This document shows positions 1 through 5,449 of a stretch of 5,835 nt of DNA, piece after piece. The notes below the pieces were generated by a model. The model was not told where the DNA came from and did not search any database. It saw nothing but the letters and a program-made list of their open reading frames with translations. Location: NCBI GenBank assembly GCA_029932425.1, contig JAOZQC010000087.1, positions 3,610-9,444 on the forward strand, read 5' to 3'. Each line of letters opens with the position of its first letter. Position 1 is the first letter of the stretch. Origin of the DNA: Planctomycetota bacterium (lineage in GTDB: Bacteria > Planctomycetota > JAJSAM01). Position numbers and translations under genes: made by a program.

Positions 1-13
1 AGGGAGAGAGACC

Positions 14-199
14 TTGGCGAAGACGAGTCTCAAGGCGAAGCAGAAGCGGCCGCCGAAGTACAGCACCCGGGCCTACCACCGCTGCCGGATCTGCGGCCGG
101 GCGCGGGCCTACTACCGCAAGTTCGGTATCTGTCGGATCTGTTTCCGGGAGATGGCCCTCCGGGGGGAGATCCCCGGGGTGAAGAAGGCGTCCTGGTGA
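14..199 (+). CDS. rpsN: 30S ribosomal protein S14, zinc-binding (type Z)
   Basis: Small-subunit protein S14 of the 30S head, which contacts 16S rRNA near the A/P-site side and is assembled late. The 61-residue product matches the short zinc form of the family (about 61 aa) and not the longer zinc-free form (about 100 aa). Its four zinc-ligand cysteines are C24 and C27 (CRIC) and C40 and C43 (CRIC), followed by the characteristic FRE and C-terminal GEIPGVKKASW. The start is TTG at 14, read as Met-Ala-Lys-Thr. It is chosen because a purine-rich Shine-Dalgarno (GGGAG, 2-6) sits 7 nt upstream and the protein then has the normal family length. rpsH follows after 10 nt. The upstream neighbour in this operon is normally rplE (L5), which lies outside the window. 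Identity is certain from the cysteine pattern and context. Confidence 0.97.
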   Translation: MAKTSLKAKQKRPPKYSTRAYHRCRICGRARAYYRKFGICRICFREMALRGEIPGVKKASW

Positions 200-209
200 G
201 GTCGAAGGC

Positions 210-608
210 ATGACGATGACCGACCCCCTGGCGGACCTCCTCACGAGGATCCGCAACGCGAATCGGAACGGCCGGTCCAGCGTGGACTGTCCGGCGTCGA
301 ACCTGAAGCGGGGCACCCTCGCCGTGCTCAAGCGGGAAGGGTTCATCCGGGACTACAAGGACCTCGAGGGTCTGCGTTTCCCGATGATCCGCATCTACCT
401 GAGCTACGGCCGGGACCGGGAGCGGGTGATACGGCACCTGCAGCGCGTGTCCCGGCCCGGGCGGCGCATCTACCGGAAGGTGAAGGACCTGGAGCCGCTT
501 CTCGGCGGTCAGGGGGTCCGGATCCTGTCGACGCCCCACGGCGTGCTCTCCGACCGGGAATGCCGGGAGCGGCGGGTCGGCGGCGAGGTACTCGCGGAGG
601 TCTGGTAG
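210..608 (+). CDS. rpsH: 30S ribosomal protein S8
   Basis: S8 is a primary 16S rRNA-binding protein that organises the central domain of the 30S subunit. In E. coli it also represses the spc operon by binding its mRNA; whether that happens here cannot be seen. The 132-residue length is normal. The N-terminus MTMTDPLADLLTRIRNA is the S8 signature, which favours ATG 210 over the in-frame ATG at 216. A GAGG element at 198-201 overlaps the rpsN stop. The C-terminal domain holds the ILSTPHGVLSDRE segment (about residues 105-117) and ends in GGEVLAEVW, so the TAG stop at 606-608 is the true end and shows that TAG works as a stop in this genome. The usual STS-x-G motif here reads STP-H-G, with proline at residue 109. 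rplF starts 2 nt after the stop. Confidence 0.97.
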   Translation: MTMTDPLADLLTRIRNANRNGRSSVDCPASNLKRGTLAVLKREGFIRDYKDLEGLRFPMIRIYLSYGRDRERVIRHLQRVSRPGRRIYRKVKDLEPLLGGQGVRILSTPHGVLSDRECRERRVGGEVLAEVW

Positions 609-610
609 CC

Positions 611-1165
611 ATGTCGCGGATCGGAACCAAGCCCATCCCCGTGCCGGAAGGCGTCAAGGTGACCATCGAGCGGACCCGGGTCACGGCGGAGGGGCCCCAC
701 GGGCGCACCAGCGCCCCGGTGCCGCCCCCCATCACGGTGAAGGAGGCGGAGGACGGCCGCACGCTGCTCGTGGACCGGCCCTCGGACAACCGCCAGCACC
801 GCGCGCTCCACGGGCTCACGCGGAGCCTCGTCTACAACGCGGTGACCGGTGTGGCGAAGCCGTTCCGGAAGATCCTCGACATCGTGGGCGTGGGGTACAA
901 CGCGAAGCTGGCGGAGGGGCGGCTGACCCTGCAGATCGGTTTCTGCCACCCCGTCCACATCGACGTTCCCCCGGACCTCACCCTGACCACGCCCTCGCCG
1001 CAGCGCATCATCATCGAGGGTTGCGACAAGCACGCGGTGGGGCAGTTCGCGGCGAACGTCCGCAAGATCCGTCCGCCGGAGCCCTACAACGGGAAGGGGA
1101 TCCGGTATCACGACGAACGGGTTCTCCGGAAGGCGGGCAAGTCCTTCGTCTCCGGTGACAAGTAA
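611..1165 (+). CDS. rplF: 50S ribosomal protein L6
   Basis: L6 is a large-subunit protein with two similar domains that binds 23S rRNA near the sarcin-ricin loop and the factor-binding site. The product is 184 aa, normal for the family. MSRIGTKPIPVPEGV is the typical N-terminus; RPSDN followed by HRALHGLTRSL (about residues 56-73) ends the first domain; IVGVGYNAKL (91-100) opens the second; and IRPPEPYNGKGIRY (153-166) is the conserved C-terminal rRNA-binding signature. The frame stays open 17 codons upstream to 560, inside rpsH, but ATG 611 is the start because it gives the family N-terminus and has GGAGG at 596-600. The 2-nt gap after rpsH points to translational coupling. The stop is TAA, the only one among the genes here. 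Confidence 0.97.
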   Translation: MSRIGTKPIPVPEGVKVTIERTRVTAEGPHGRTSAPVPPPITVKEAEDGRTLLVDRPSDNRQHRALHGLTRSLVYNAVTGVAKPFRKILDIVGVGYNAKLAEGRLTLQIGFCHPVHIDVPPDLTLTTPSPQRIIIEGCDKHAVGQFAANVRKIRPPEPYNGKGIRYHDERVLRKAGKSFVSGDK

Positions 1166-1183
1166 GCTCGGCGGAACGATGTC

Positions 1184-1558
1184 ATGAAGCAGGAAAAGTA
1201 GATCAGGCTGAGGAGCTGGCGGCGGGCGAAACGCGTCGGGAAGAAGGTCCGGGGATCCCCGGACCGCCCCCGGCTCTCCGTCTTCCGCTCCCACCGCCAC
1301 ATCTACGCCCAGATCATCGACGACACGGCGGGCCGGACGCTGGCCGCGTCCTCGAGCCGCGTGCTCGAGAAGGAGGGGAAGCTCGGCGCTTCCTCGGGGG
1401 GGAACCGGGAGGCGGCGAAGGAGGTCGGTCTCGACATCGCCCTCCGGGCGCGGGAGAAGGGCGTCGAGGCGGTACGGTTCGACCGCGGGCGCTACAAGTA
1501 CCACGGGCGGGTGAAGGCCCTGGCGGAGGGTGCCCGCGAGGGCGGCCTCGTATTCTGA
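1184..1558 (+). CDS. rplR: 50S ribosomal protein L18 with in-frame amber stop at codon 6
   Basis: L18 binds 5S rRNA together with L5 and anchors it to the central protuberance of the 50S subunit. The frame is clearly L18: RPRLSVFRSHRHIYAQIIDD (about residues 28-47, counting the amber as residue 6) and the C-terminal FDRGRYKYHGRVKALAEGAR block ending in GLVF. From ATG 1184 there are 124 codons before TGA, with 29 before the RLSVFRS motif, the same number I recall for B. subtilis L18, so this ATG looks like the ancestral start. However, codon 6 (1199-1201) is TAG: MKQEK, stop, IRLRSW. The first standard start after the stop is GTG 1361 (codon 60), which would give a 65-residue fragment lacking the N-terminal half, including the basic region, and is not credible as functional L18. 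Non-standard starts ATC 1202 or CTG 1208 would give about 118 or 116 aa. The coding bias is intact and there is no other lesion, so a sequencing error, a recent mutation or a rare start are all possible. rpsE follows after 9 nt. Confidence 0.85.
1246..1265. repeat. Perfect 20-nt palindrome inside rplR
   Basis: The half-site GGTCCGGGGA at 1246-1255 is followed directly by its exact reverse complement TCCCCGGACC at 1256-1265. In RNA it could form an 8-bp GC-rich stem closed by a GATC tetraloop. It lies in the codons for the conserved Val-Arg-Gly-Ser-Pro-Asp segment of L18, about 45 nt after the amber codon. The symmetry is a direct observation; any function is unproven, and protein constraint plus high GC may explain it. 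Confidence 0.6.
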
Positions 1559-1567
1559 GGAGCGGTT

Positions 1568-2074
1568 ATGAAGTCGAGGAAGTTCACCGATTTCGTGGAT
1601 CCCGAGGGGCTGCTTCTCGAGGAGTCCGTGGTCAAGATCAACCGCACCGCCAAGGTGATCAAGGGAGGGCGGCGCTTCGCGTTCTCCGCCCTCGTGGTCG
1701 TGGGGAACCAGAACGGGGTCGTGGGCTGGGGTTTCGGCAAGGCCCGGCAGGTGCCCCCCTCCGTGGAGAAGGGGGTGAAGGACGCCCGCAAGCGCCTGGT
1801 GCGCGTCCCGCTCGTGGGCTCCACGATCCCGCACGAGGTGACGGGGATCTACGGGGCGAGCCGGGTCCTCCTGAAGCCCGCCTCCCCCGGGACGGGGGTG
1901 ATCGCGGGGGCCGCGGTGCGCGCCGTCTGCGAGAGGGCGGGCATCCGCGACATCCTCACGAAGTCCTTCGGCTCGAACAACCCGGTGAACCTGGTCAAGG
2001 CGGTCTTCGACGGCCTGGCCCAGCTCCGCTCGAAGCAGCAGGCGGAGGAACTGAGGGGGGTTAGGCTCCCATGA
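1568..2074 (+). CDS. rpsE: 30S ribosomal protein S5
   Basis: S5 sits on the solvent side of the 30S subunit near the mRNA entry path and influences decoding fidelity. The 168-residue protein has both family domains: the N-terminal RNA-binding S5 domain with VVKINRTAKVIKGGRRFAF (about residues 21-39) and VGWGFGKA (52-59), and the C-terminal domain with LLKPASPGTGVIAGAAVRAV (101-120) followed by the conserved DILTKSFGSNNP (128-139). ATG 1568 has a strong Shine-Dalgarno, GAGGAG at 1557-1562, overlapping the rplR stop with 5-nt spacing. The stop codon overlaps the rplO start in an ATGA junction (2071-2074), so there is no room for rpmD, which usually sits between these two genes. Nothing in the protein looks damaged. 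Confidence 0.97.
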   Translation: MKSRKFTDFVDPEGLLLEESVVKINRTAKVIKGGRRFAFSALVVVGNQNGVVGWGFGKARQVPPSVEKGVKDARKRLVRVPLVGSTIPHEVTGIYGASRVLLKPASPGTGVIAGAAVRAVCERAGIRDILTKSFGSNNPVNLVKAVFDGLAQLRSKQQAEELRGVRLP

Positions 2075-2520
2075 ACCTGAACGACGTGCTGAGAGCCAGC
2101 GGTCCCCGCCGCCGCAGGCGGAGGGTGGGCCGGGGCGAATCCTCCGGGAAGGGCAAGACCTGCGGCAAGGGGCACAAGGGAGCGCGGTGCCGGTCGGGAT
2201 GGGGAGGCATGCTGCACCGCGAGGGCGGCCAGATGCCCCTGGTGCGGCGGCTCCCGAAGCGGGGGTTCAACAACGCAAGGTTCCGGGTCGGGTACGCGAT
2301 CCTGAACGTCCAGGACCTGGAGAAGCTCTTCGACGAGGGTGACGAGGTCTCCCCGGAGGCCGCGAAGGCCCGGGGAGTCATGAAGAAGCGCGACACGCAC
2401 CTGAAGATCCTGGGCAAGGGGGAGGTGACGAAGAAGCTGTCCGTGAAGGCGCACCGATTCAGCGAGACGGCCCGCCGGAAGATCGAGGAGGCCGGCGGCC
2501 GGGTGATCGAGATCCCATGA
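2071..2520 (+). CDS. rplO: 50S ribosomal protein L15
   Basis: L15 is a large-subunit protein whose long basic N-terminal extension threads into 23S rRNA and which takes part in late 50S assembly. The 149-residue product shows this layout: MNLNDV, an Arg-rich tract (residues 13-18), the glycine-rich GRGESSGKGKTCGKGHKG (20-37), EGGQMPLVRRLPKRGFNN (51-68), and a globular C-terminal domain from about residue 72 ending in AGGRVIEIP. Two cysteines (C31 and C40) lie in the glycine-rich arm where I would more often expect small or basic residues. ATG 2071 overlaps the rpsE stop by 4 nt, with GAGGGG from 2053 as a likely Shine-Dalgarno. The end overlaps secY by 4 nt (ATGA, 2517-2520). Identity is certain. 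Confidence 0.97.
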   Translation: MNLNDVLRASGPRRRRRRVGRGESSGKGKTCGKGHKGARCRSGWGGMLHREGGQMPLVRRLPKRGFNNARFRVGYAILNVQDLEKLFDEGDEVSPEAAKARGVMKKRDTHLKILGKGEVTKKLSVKAHRFSETARRKIEEAGGRVIEIP

Positions 2521-3845
2521 TCCAGAACGTCCTCAACATCTTCCGGATCGAGGAGCTCCGGAAGAAGGTGTTGATCACCCTGGGGCTCCTGCTCGTGTAC
2601 CGGGTGGGCTGGCACGTGCCCCTGCCCGGCGTGAGCATGAAGGCGCTCGTGCGCGCCTTCCACGAGACGGGAGGCGCCGCGGGGGGTGATCTCATCGGCC
2701 TGATCAACGTGCTGAGCGCGGGCGGGCTGCTCTCCTTCGGCCTGTTCTCCCTGGGGATCATGCCGTACATCTCCTCGTCCATCATCTTCAGCCTCCTGAC
2801 CAAGGTGATCCCCTCGCTGGAGAAGCTCTCCAAGGAGGGGGCGAGCGGCCAGAAGAAGATCAACCAGTACACGCGCTGGGCCACGGTACCCATCTGCATG
2901 GTGCAGGCGCTCTTCATCGTGCGCTTCCTCGCCCCGGGCGGCGTGTCGGGGATGCCCCCGGTGGTGGACCTCGACGTCTACCGGGCGTGGTGGTTCACCC
3001 CGATGGTGATCCTCGCCCTCACCGCGGGGGGGATCTTCCTCATGTGGCTCGGCGAGCAGATCACGGAGTACGGGGTGGGGAACGGGATCTCCCTCCTCAT
3101 CATGGCGGGCATCATCGCCCGGGTGCCCAAGTCCTTCATGCAGATGTTCGCGTCCGCCGAGAACCACCGGACGGTGGTGGTGAAGGCGGTGATGCTCGGG
3201 GTCATGTACATCCTGGTGGTGCTGGTGGTGGTCTACATCACGAAGGGGCAGCGGCGGATCCCCGTGCAGTACGCCAAGCTCACCCGGGGCCGGAAGGTCT
3301 ACGGGGGGCAGCGTCACTACATGCCCATCAGCGTGAACCAGGCGAACGTGATGCCCGTGATCTTCGCGTCGTCGCTGCTGGCCTTCCCGGCCTGGCTCTT
3401 CGGGGCGGTGGGATGGCAGGCGGCGAAGGACTCCTTCACCCGGGGGGGGTGGGTCTACTCGGTCTCCTACATCGGGTTGATCTTCTTCTTCTCGTTCTTC
3501 TGGAACGCGTTGATGTTCAACCCGGCGGAGATGTCCAAGAACATGAAGGAGTACGGCGCGTTCGTTCCGGGCATCCGGCCCGGCAAGCGGACCGCCGACT
3601 TCATGGAGAAGGTGATGATCCGGGTGACGGTGGCGGGGGCGGCCTTCCTGGCCGCGATCGCCCTGTTCCCGCAGATGCTCTCGTTCTCCATGAACCTGAG
3701 AGGGGGCCTCAGCTACTTCCTCGGCGGGACCTCGATCCTGATCGTGGTGAGCGTGGCCCTCGACCTGGTGGACAAGCTGAACAGTCATCTCCTCATGCGG
3801 AACTACGACGGTTTCATGGGGGGAAGCAGCATGCGGCGGCGGTGA
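2517..3845 (+). CDS. secY: Protein translocase subunit SecY
   Basis: SecY is the channel-forming subunit of the SecYEG translocon in the cytoplasmic membrane. It exports unfolded proteins with SecA and inserts membrane proteins delivered by SRP. The 442-residue length is normal. Ten hydrophobic segments can be followed, roughly at residues 17-36, 66-95, 120-138, 158-178, 187-203, 222-242, 276-297, 313-335, 367-385 and 398-417. Conserved marks include VPLPG after segment 1, SLGIMPYISSSII (78-90) in segment 2, GEQITEYGVGNGISLLIM (179-196), the cytoplasmic loop QRRIPVQYAK (245-254), and FVPGIRPGKRTA (349-360) with the invariant loop arginine at about R354. The C-terminus LLMRNYDGFM followed by a basic tail is typical. 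ATG 2517 overlaps the rplO stop, suggesting coupled translation. map follows after 36 nt; the adk gene commonly found between them is absent. Confidence 0.98.
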   Translation: MIQNVLNIFRIEELRKKVLITLGLLLVYRVGWHVPLPGVSMKALVRAFHETGGAAGGDLIGLINVLSAGGLLSFGLFSLGIMPYISSSIIFSLLTKVIPSLEKLSKEGASGQKKINQYTRWATVPICMVQALFIVRFLAPGGVSGMPPVVDLDVYRAWWFTPMVILALTAGGIFLMWLGEQITEYGVGNGISLLIMAGIIARVPKSFMQMFASAENHRTVVVKAVMLGVMYILVVLVVVYITKGQRRIPVQYAKLTRGRKVYGGQRHYMPISVNQANVMPVIFASSLLAFPAWLFGAVGWQAAKDSFTRGGWVYSVSYIGLIFFFSFFWNALMFNPAEMSKNMKEYGAFVPGIRPGKRTADFMEKVMIRVTVAGAAFLAAIALFPQMLSFSMNLRGGLSYFLGGTSILIVVSVALDLVDKLNSHLLMRNYDGFMGGSSMRRR

Positions 3846-3881
3846 GGAGGTCCCTTGTTCCGCCCTTGAGGTGAGAGACCC

Positions 3882-4670
3882 TTGGCACCCACGATCAAAT
3901 CCTCCCGGGAGATCGAGATCATGCGCGAGGCCGGCCGCATCGCGGCGGAGGCCCTGGCGCGCATGGGGGAGATCGTCCGCCCCGGCGTGACCACCGGGGA
4001 GCTGAACCGCCTGGCGGAGGAGGTGATCCACGCCCGCGGCGCCACGTGCGCCTTCAAGGGGTATCACGGTTTCCCCGCGAGCATCTGCGCCTCGGTGAAC
4101 GAGGAGGTGGTGCACGGCATCCCCTCCGATGAGCGGGTGCTCGAGGAGGGGCAGATCGTGGGACTGGACGTCGGGACCGTGTACCGCCGCTACGTCGGCG
4201 ACACCGCGCGGACGTTCCCGGTGGGAGAGATCCCCCCGGAGGCGGAGGCGCTGCTCCGGGTCACCGAGGAGTGCCTCTGGAAGGCGATCGAGACCATCGG
4301 CCCGGGGCGGAGGCTCTGGGAGGTCTCGGAGGCGGTGGAGCGGCACGCGCGGAGCTTCGGTTACGCGATCGTCCGGGAGTACGCCGGTCACGGCATCGGC
4401 TCGCGCATGCACGAGGACCCGCAGGTGCCGAACTACGTGGACCGCGACGCGCGGTACGCCGACCTGGTCCTCCGGCCCGGCATGGTGATCTGCGTGGAGC
4501 CCATGCTCAACGCGGGCGGCGAGGAGACGGAGGTGCTGGACGACGGCTGGACGGTGGTCACCCGCGACCGTTCCCTGTCCGCGCATTTCGAGCACGAGAT
4601 CGCGGTGACGGAGGACGGGGCGGAGATCCTGACCCTTCTCGAGGAGCGCGCAGGAGAACGAACCTGGTGA
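3882..4670 (+). CDS. map: Methionine aminopeptidase, type I
   Basis: MetAP removes the initiator methionine from nascent proteins when the second residue is small, using two divalent metal ions in the cytoplasm. The 262-residue protein has the full pita-bread catalytic set: metal ligands D96 (GLDVG), D107 (GDTAR), H170 (AGHGIG), E206 (CVEPM) and E237 (HFEHE), plus active-site histidines H78 (VVHGIP) and H177 (MHEDP). No N-terminal zinc-finger extension is present, which fits the short bacterial type Ia form. The start is TTG 3882: it has GAGGTGA (3868-3874) 7 nt upstream, and the next ATG (codon 14, at 3921) would cut into the IKSSREIEIMREAG region. Its TGA stop overlaps the infA GTG start (4667-4670). 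Placement between secY and infA is a common bacterial arrangement. Confidence 0.97.
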   Translation: MAPTIKSSREIEIMREAGRIAAEALARMGEIVRPGVTTGELNRLAEEVIHARGATCAFKGYHGFPASICASVNEEVVHGIPSDERVLEEGQIVGLDVGTVYRRYVGDTARTFPVGEIPPEAEALLRVTEECLWKAIETIGPGRRLWEVSEAVERHARSFGYAIVREYAGHGIGSRMHEDPQVPNYVDRDARYADLVLRPGMVICVEPMLNAGGEETEVLDDGWTVVTRDRSLSAHFEHEIAVTEDGAEILTLLEERAGERTW

Positions 4671-4879
4671 AAGAGGAGCCGATCAGGGTGGAGGGCGTCG
4701 TGAAGGAGGCCCTCCCGAACGCGAGGTTCCGGGTGGAGCTGGAGTCCGGTCACGTCATCCTGTGCCATGTGAGCGGGAAGATGCGGATGCACTTCATCCG
4801 GATCCTCCCCGGCGACAAGGTGCAGGTGGAGATCAGTCCCTACGACCTGGACAAGGGCCGGATCGTCTACCGCGGTTGA
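4667..4879 (+). CDS. infA: Translation initiation factor IF-1
   Basis: IF-1 binds the 30S A site during initiation and helps IF-2 and IF-3 select the initiator tRNA. The 70-residue product is a single S1/OB-fold domain, close to the usual 71-72 aa. Recognisable segments are EGVVKEALPNARFRVELESG (9-28), HVSGKMRMHFIRILPGDKV (34-52) and SPYDLDKGRIVYR (57-69). The frame is open far upstream, out of frame with map, but the start is placed at GTG 4667 because it gives the family N-terminus (Met-Lys-Glu-Glu), overlaps the map stop in GTGA, and has AGGAG at 4652-4656, 10 nt upstream. CTG 4664 would be the alternative. The high identity to the family consensus leaves no doubt about function. Confidence 0.95.
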   Translation: MKEEPIRVEGVVKEALPNARFRVELESGHVILCHVSGKMRMHFIRILPGDKVQVEISPYDLDKGRIVYRG

Positions 4880-4880
4880 G

Positions 4881-4897
4881 GCCCGGACGCACCGGGC
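4881..4897 (+). other. GC-rich hairpin in infA-rpmJ spacer
   Basis: GCCCGG (4881-4886) and CCGGGC (4892-4897) are perfect inverted repeats around the 5-nt loop ACGCA, giving a 6-bp all-GC stem. It begins two bases after the infA TGA and ends three bases before the rpmJ Shine-Dalgarno GGGAG (4900-4904). There is no following T tract, so it is not an intrinsic terminator. It may be an mRNA processing or stability element, or a chance product of high GC. Confidence 0.4.
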
Positions 4898-4910
4898 ACG
4901 GGAGCTTCGG

Positions 4911-5024
4911 ATGAAGGTCAGAGCATCGGTGAAGCGGATCTGCGAAAACTGCAAGATCGTCCGGCGCAAGGGCGTGGTGCGGGTGATCTGCGAGAACAAG
5001 CGGCACAAGCAGAGGCAGGGGTAG
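4911..5024 (+). CDS. rpmJ: 50S ribosomal protein L36, zinc form
   Basis: L36 is the smallest 50S protein; it binds 23S rRNA and helps stabilise late assembly. Direct translation from ATG 4911 gives 37 residues, the canonical length: MKVRASVKRICENC, then a basic middle KIVRRKGVVRVIC, then ENKRHKQRQG. The zinc ligands of the C+ form are all present: C11, C14, C27 and H32. GGGAG at 4900-4904 with 6-nt spacing is a good Shine-Dalgarno. The stop is TAG (5022-5024), a second clear use of amber as a normal terminator. The gene lies between infA and rpsM, its usual place. S14 and L36 are both the zinc-binding versions. Confidence 0.96.
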   Translation: MKVRASVKRICENCKIVRRKGVVRVICENKRHKQRQG

Positions 5025-5033
5025 AGAGCGTAC

Positions 5034-5059
5034 GGAGGAGGGCCCCCGGGGCCCGGGAG
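5034..5059 (+). promoter_or_regulatory. rpsM leader: strong SD, GC hairpin, second SD
   Basis: The 41-nt spacer ahead of rpsM holds GGAGGAG at 5034-5040, then a 15-nt perfect inverted repeat GGGCCCC-C-GGGGCCC at 5040-5054, then GGGAG at 5055-5059 with 6 nt to the ATG at 5066. As RNA the repeat can form a 6-bp stem with a 3-nt loop. If it folds, the upstream strong Shine-Dalgarno is brought to about 12 nt from the start codon; if not, only the proximal GGGAG is well spaced. There is no T tract, so termination is unlikely. In E. coli the rpsM leader is where S4 represses the alpha operon; an equivalent role here is speculation. Confidence 0.35.
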
Positions 5060-5065
5060 CGGTAG

Positions 5066-5449
5066 ATGGCACGTATTCTCGGTGTTGACATACCGAACGA
5101 CAAGCCGGTGAAGATCGCCCTCACGTACCTGTTCGGCGTGGGGCCGTCCACGGCGGCGATGATCTGCGACGAGGCGAAGGTGGAGCCGACGGTGCGGACG
5201 AAGAACCTCACCGACGAGGAGATCTCGCGCATCACCTCCGTGATCGAGAAACGCTGCGTCATCGAGGGCCAGCTCCGGCGCCAGATCTCGCAGAACATCC
5301 AGCGGCTGAAGGACATCAACTGCTACCGGGGACTCCGGCACCGGAGAGGTCTCCCCGTGCGCGGGCAGCGGACGCGCTCGAACGCCCGCACCCGCAAGGG
5401 GCCGCGGCGGACCGTGGCCGGGAAGAAGTCGATCAAGCAGATGAGGTAG
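5066..5449 (+). CDS. rpsM: 30S ribosomal protein S13
   Basis: S13 lies at the top of the 30S head, forms bridges to the 50S subunit (L5 and 23S rRNA), and its C-terminal tail reaches the P-site tRNA. The 127-residue product is normal in length. The N-terminus MARILGVDIPNDKPVKIALT, the GVGPSTA helix-hairpin segment (24-30) and the tail block RGQRTRSNARTRKG (99-112) identify it without ambiguity. The short extra tail after VAGKK (SIKQMR) falls within normal variation. ATG 5066 has GGGAG at 5055-5059. The GVDIPNDKP form of the N-terminus is what I associate with planctomycete-like and PVC bacteria, which is a weak taxonomic hint only. The stop is TAG (5447-5449). In E. coli this gene opens the alpha operon; here it follows rpmJ after 41 nt with no visible promoter. 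Confidence 0.97.
   Translation: MARILGVDIPNDKPVKIALTYLFGVGPSTAAMICDEAKVEPTVRTKNLTDEEISRITSVIEKRCVIEGQLRRQISQNIQRLKDINCYRGLRHRRGLPVRGQRTRSNARTRKGPRRTVAGKKSIKQMR

Noticed and set aside
1199..1201. TAG read as pyrrolysine or a reassigned amber codon
   Set aside because: TAG ends rpsH, rpmJ and rpsM exactly where the families end. Readthrough there would add foreign tails, so general recoding does not fit, and Pyl in L18 would have no precedent that I know of.
1361..1558. A short 65-aa gene starting at GTG 1361
   Set aside because: It is only the C-terminal half of L18. The upstream frame from 1202 is conserved L18 sequence, so GTG 1361 is an internal Val codon.
2349..2377. 8-bp inverted repeat CTCCCCGG / CCGGGGAG inside rplO
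   Set aside because: It lies wholly in coding sequence with a 13-nt loop. Stems of this size are expected by chance at this GC content, and nothing around it suggests a role.
3213..3240. GGTGGT-rich repeat in secY
   Set aside because: It comes from consecutive Val and Leu codons in transmembrane segment 6, not from a DNA repeat element.
2987..3874. 295-codon plus-strand frame inside secY
   Set aside because: It is the +1/+2 shadow of secY. Its product is Gly, Arg, His and Asp rich and lacks the hydrophobic segments clearly present in the secY frame.
2061..4595. Open frame of 844 codons on the minus strand opposite rplO, secY and map
   Set aside because: It is antisense to three certain genes and its translation is a low-complexity His, Arg, Pro, Asp and Glu mixture with no family resemblance. 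Long antisense frames arise from G/C-rich third positions.
5040..5054. Intrinsic terminator between rpmJ and rpsM
   Set aside because: The inverted repeat has no downstream T run and is followed at once by a Shine-Dalgarno and rpsM.
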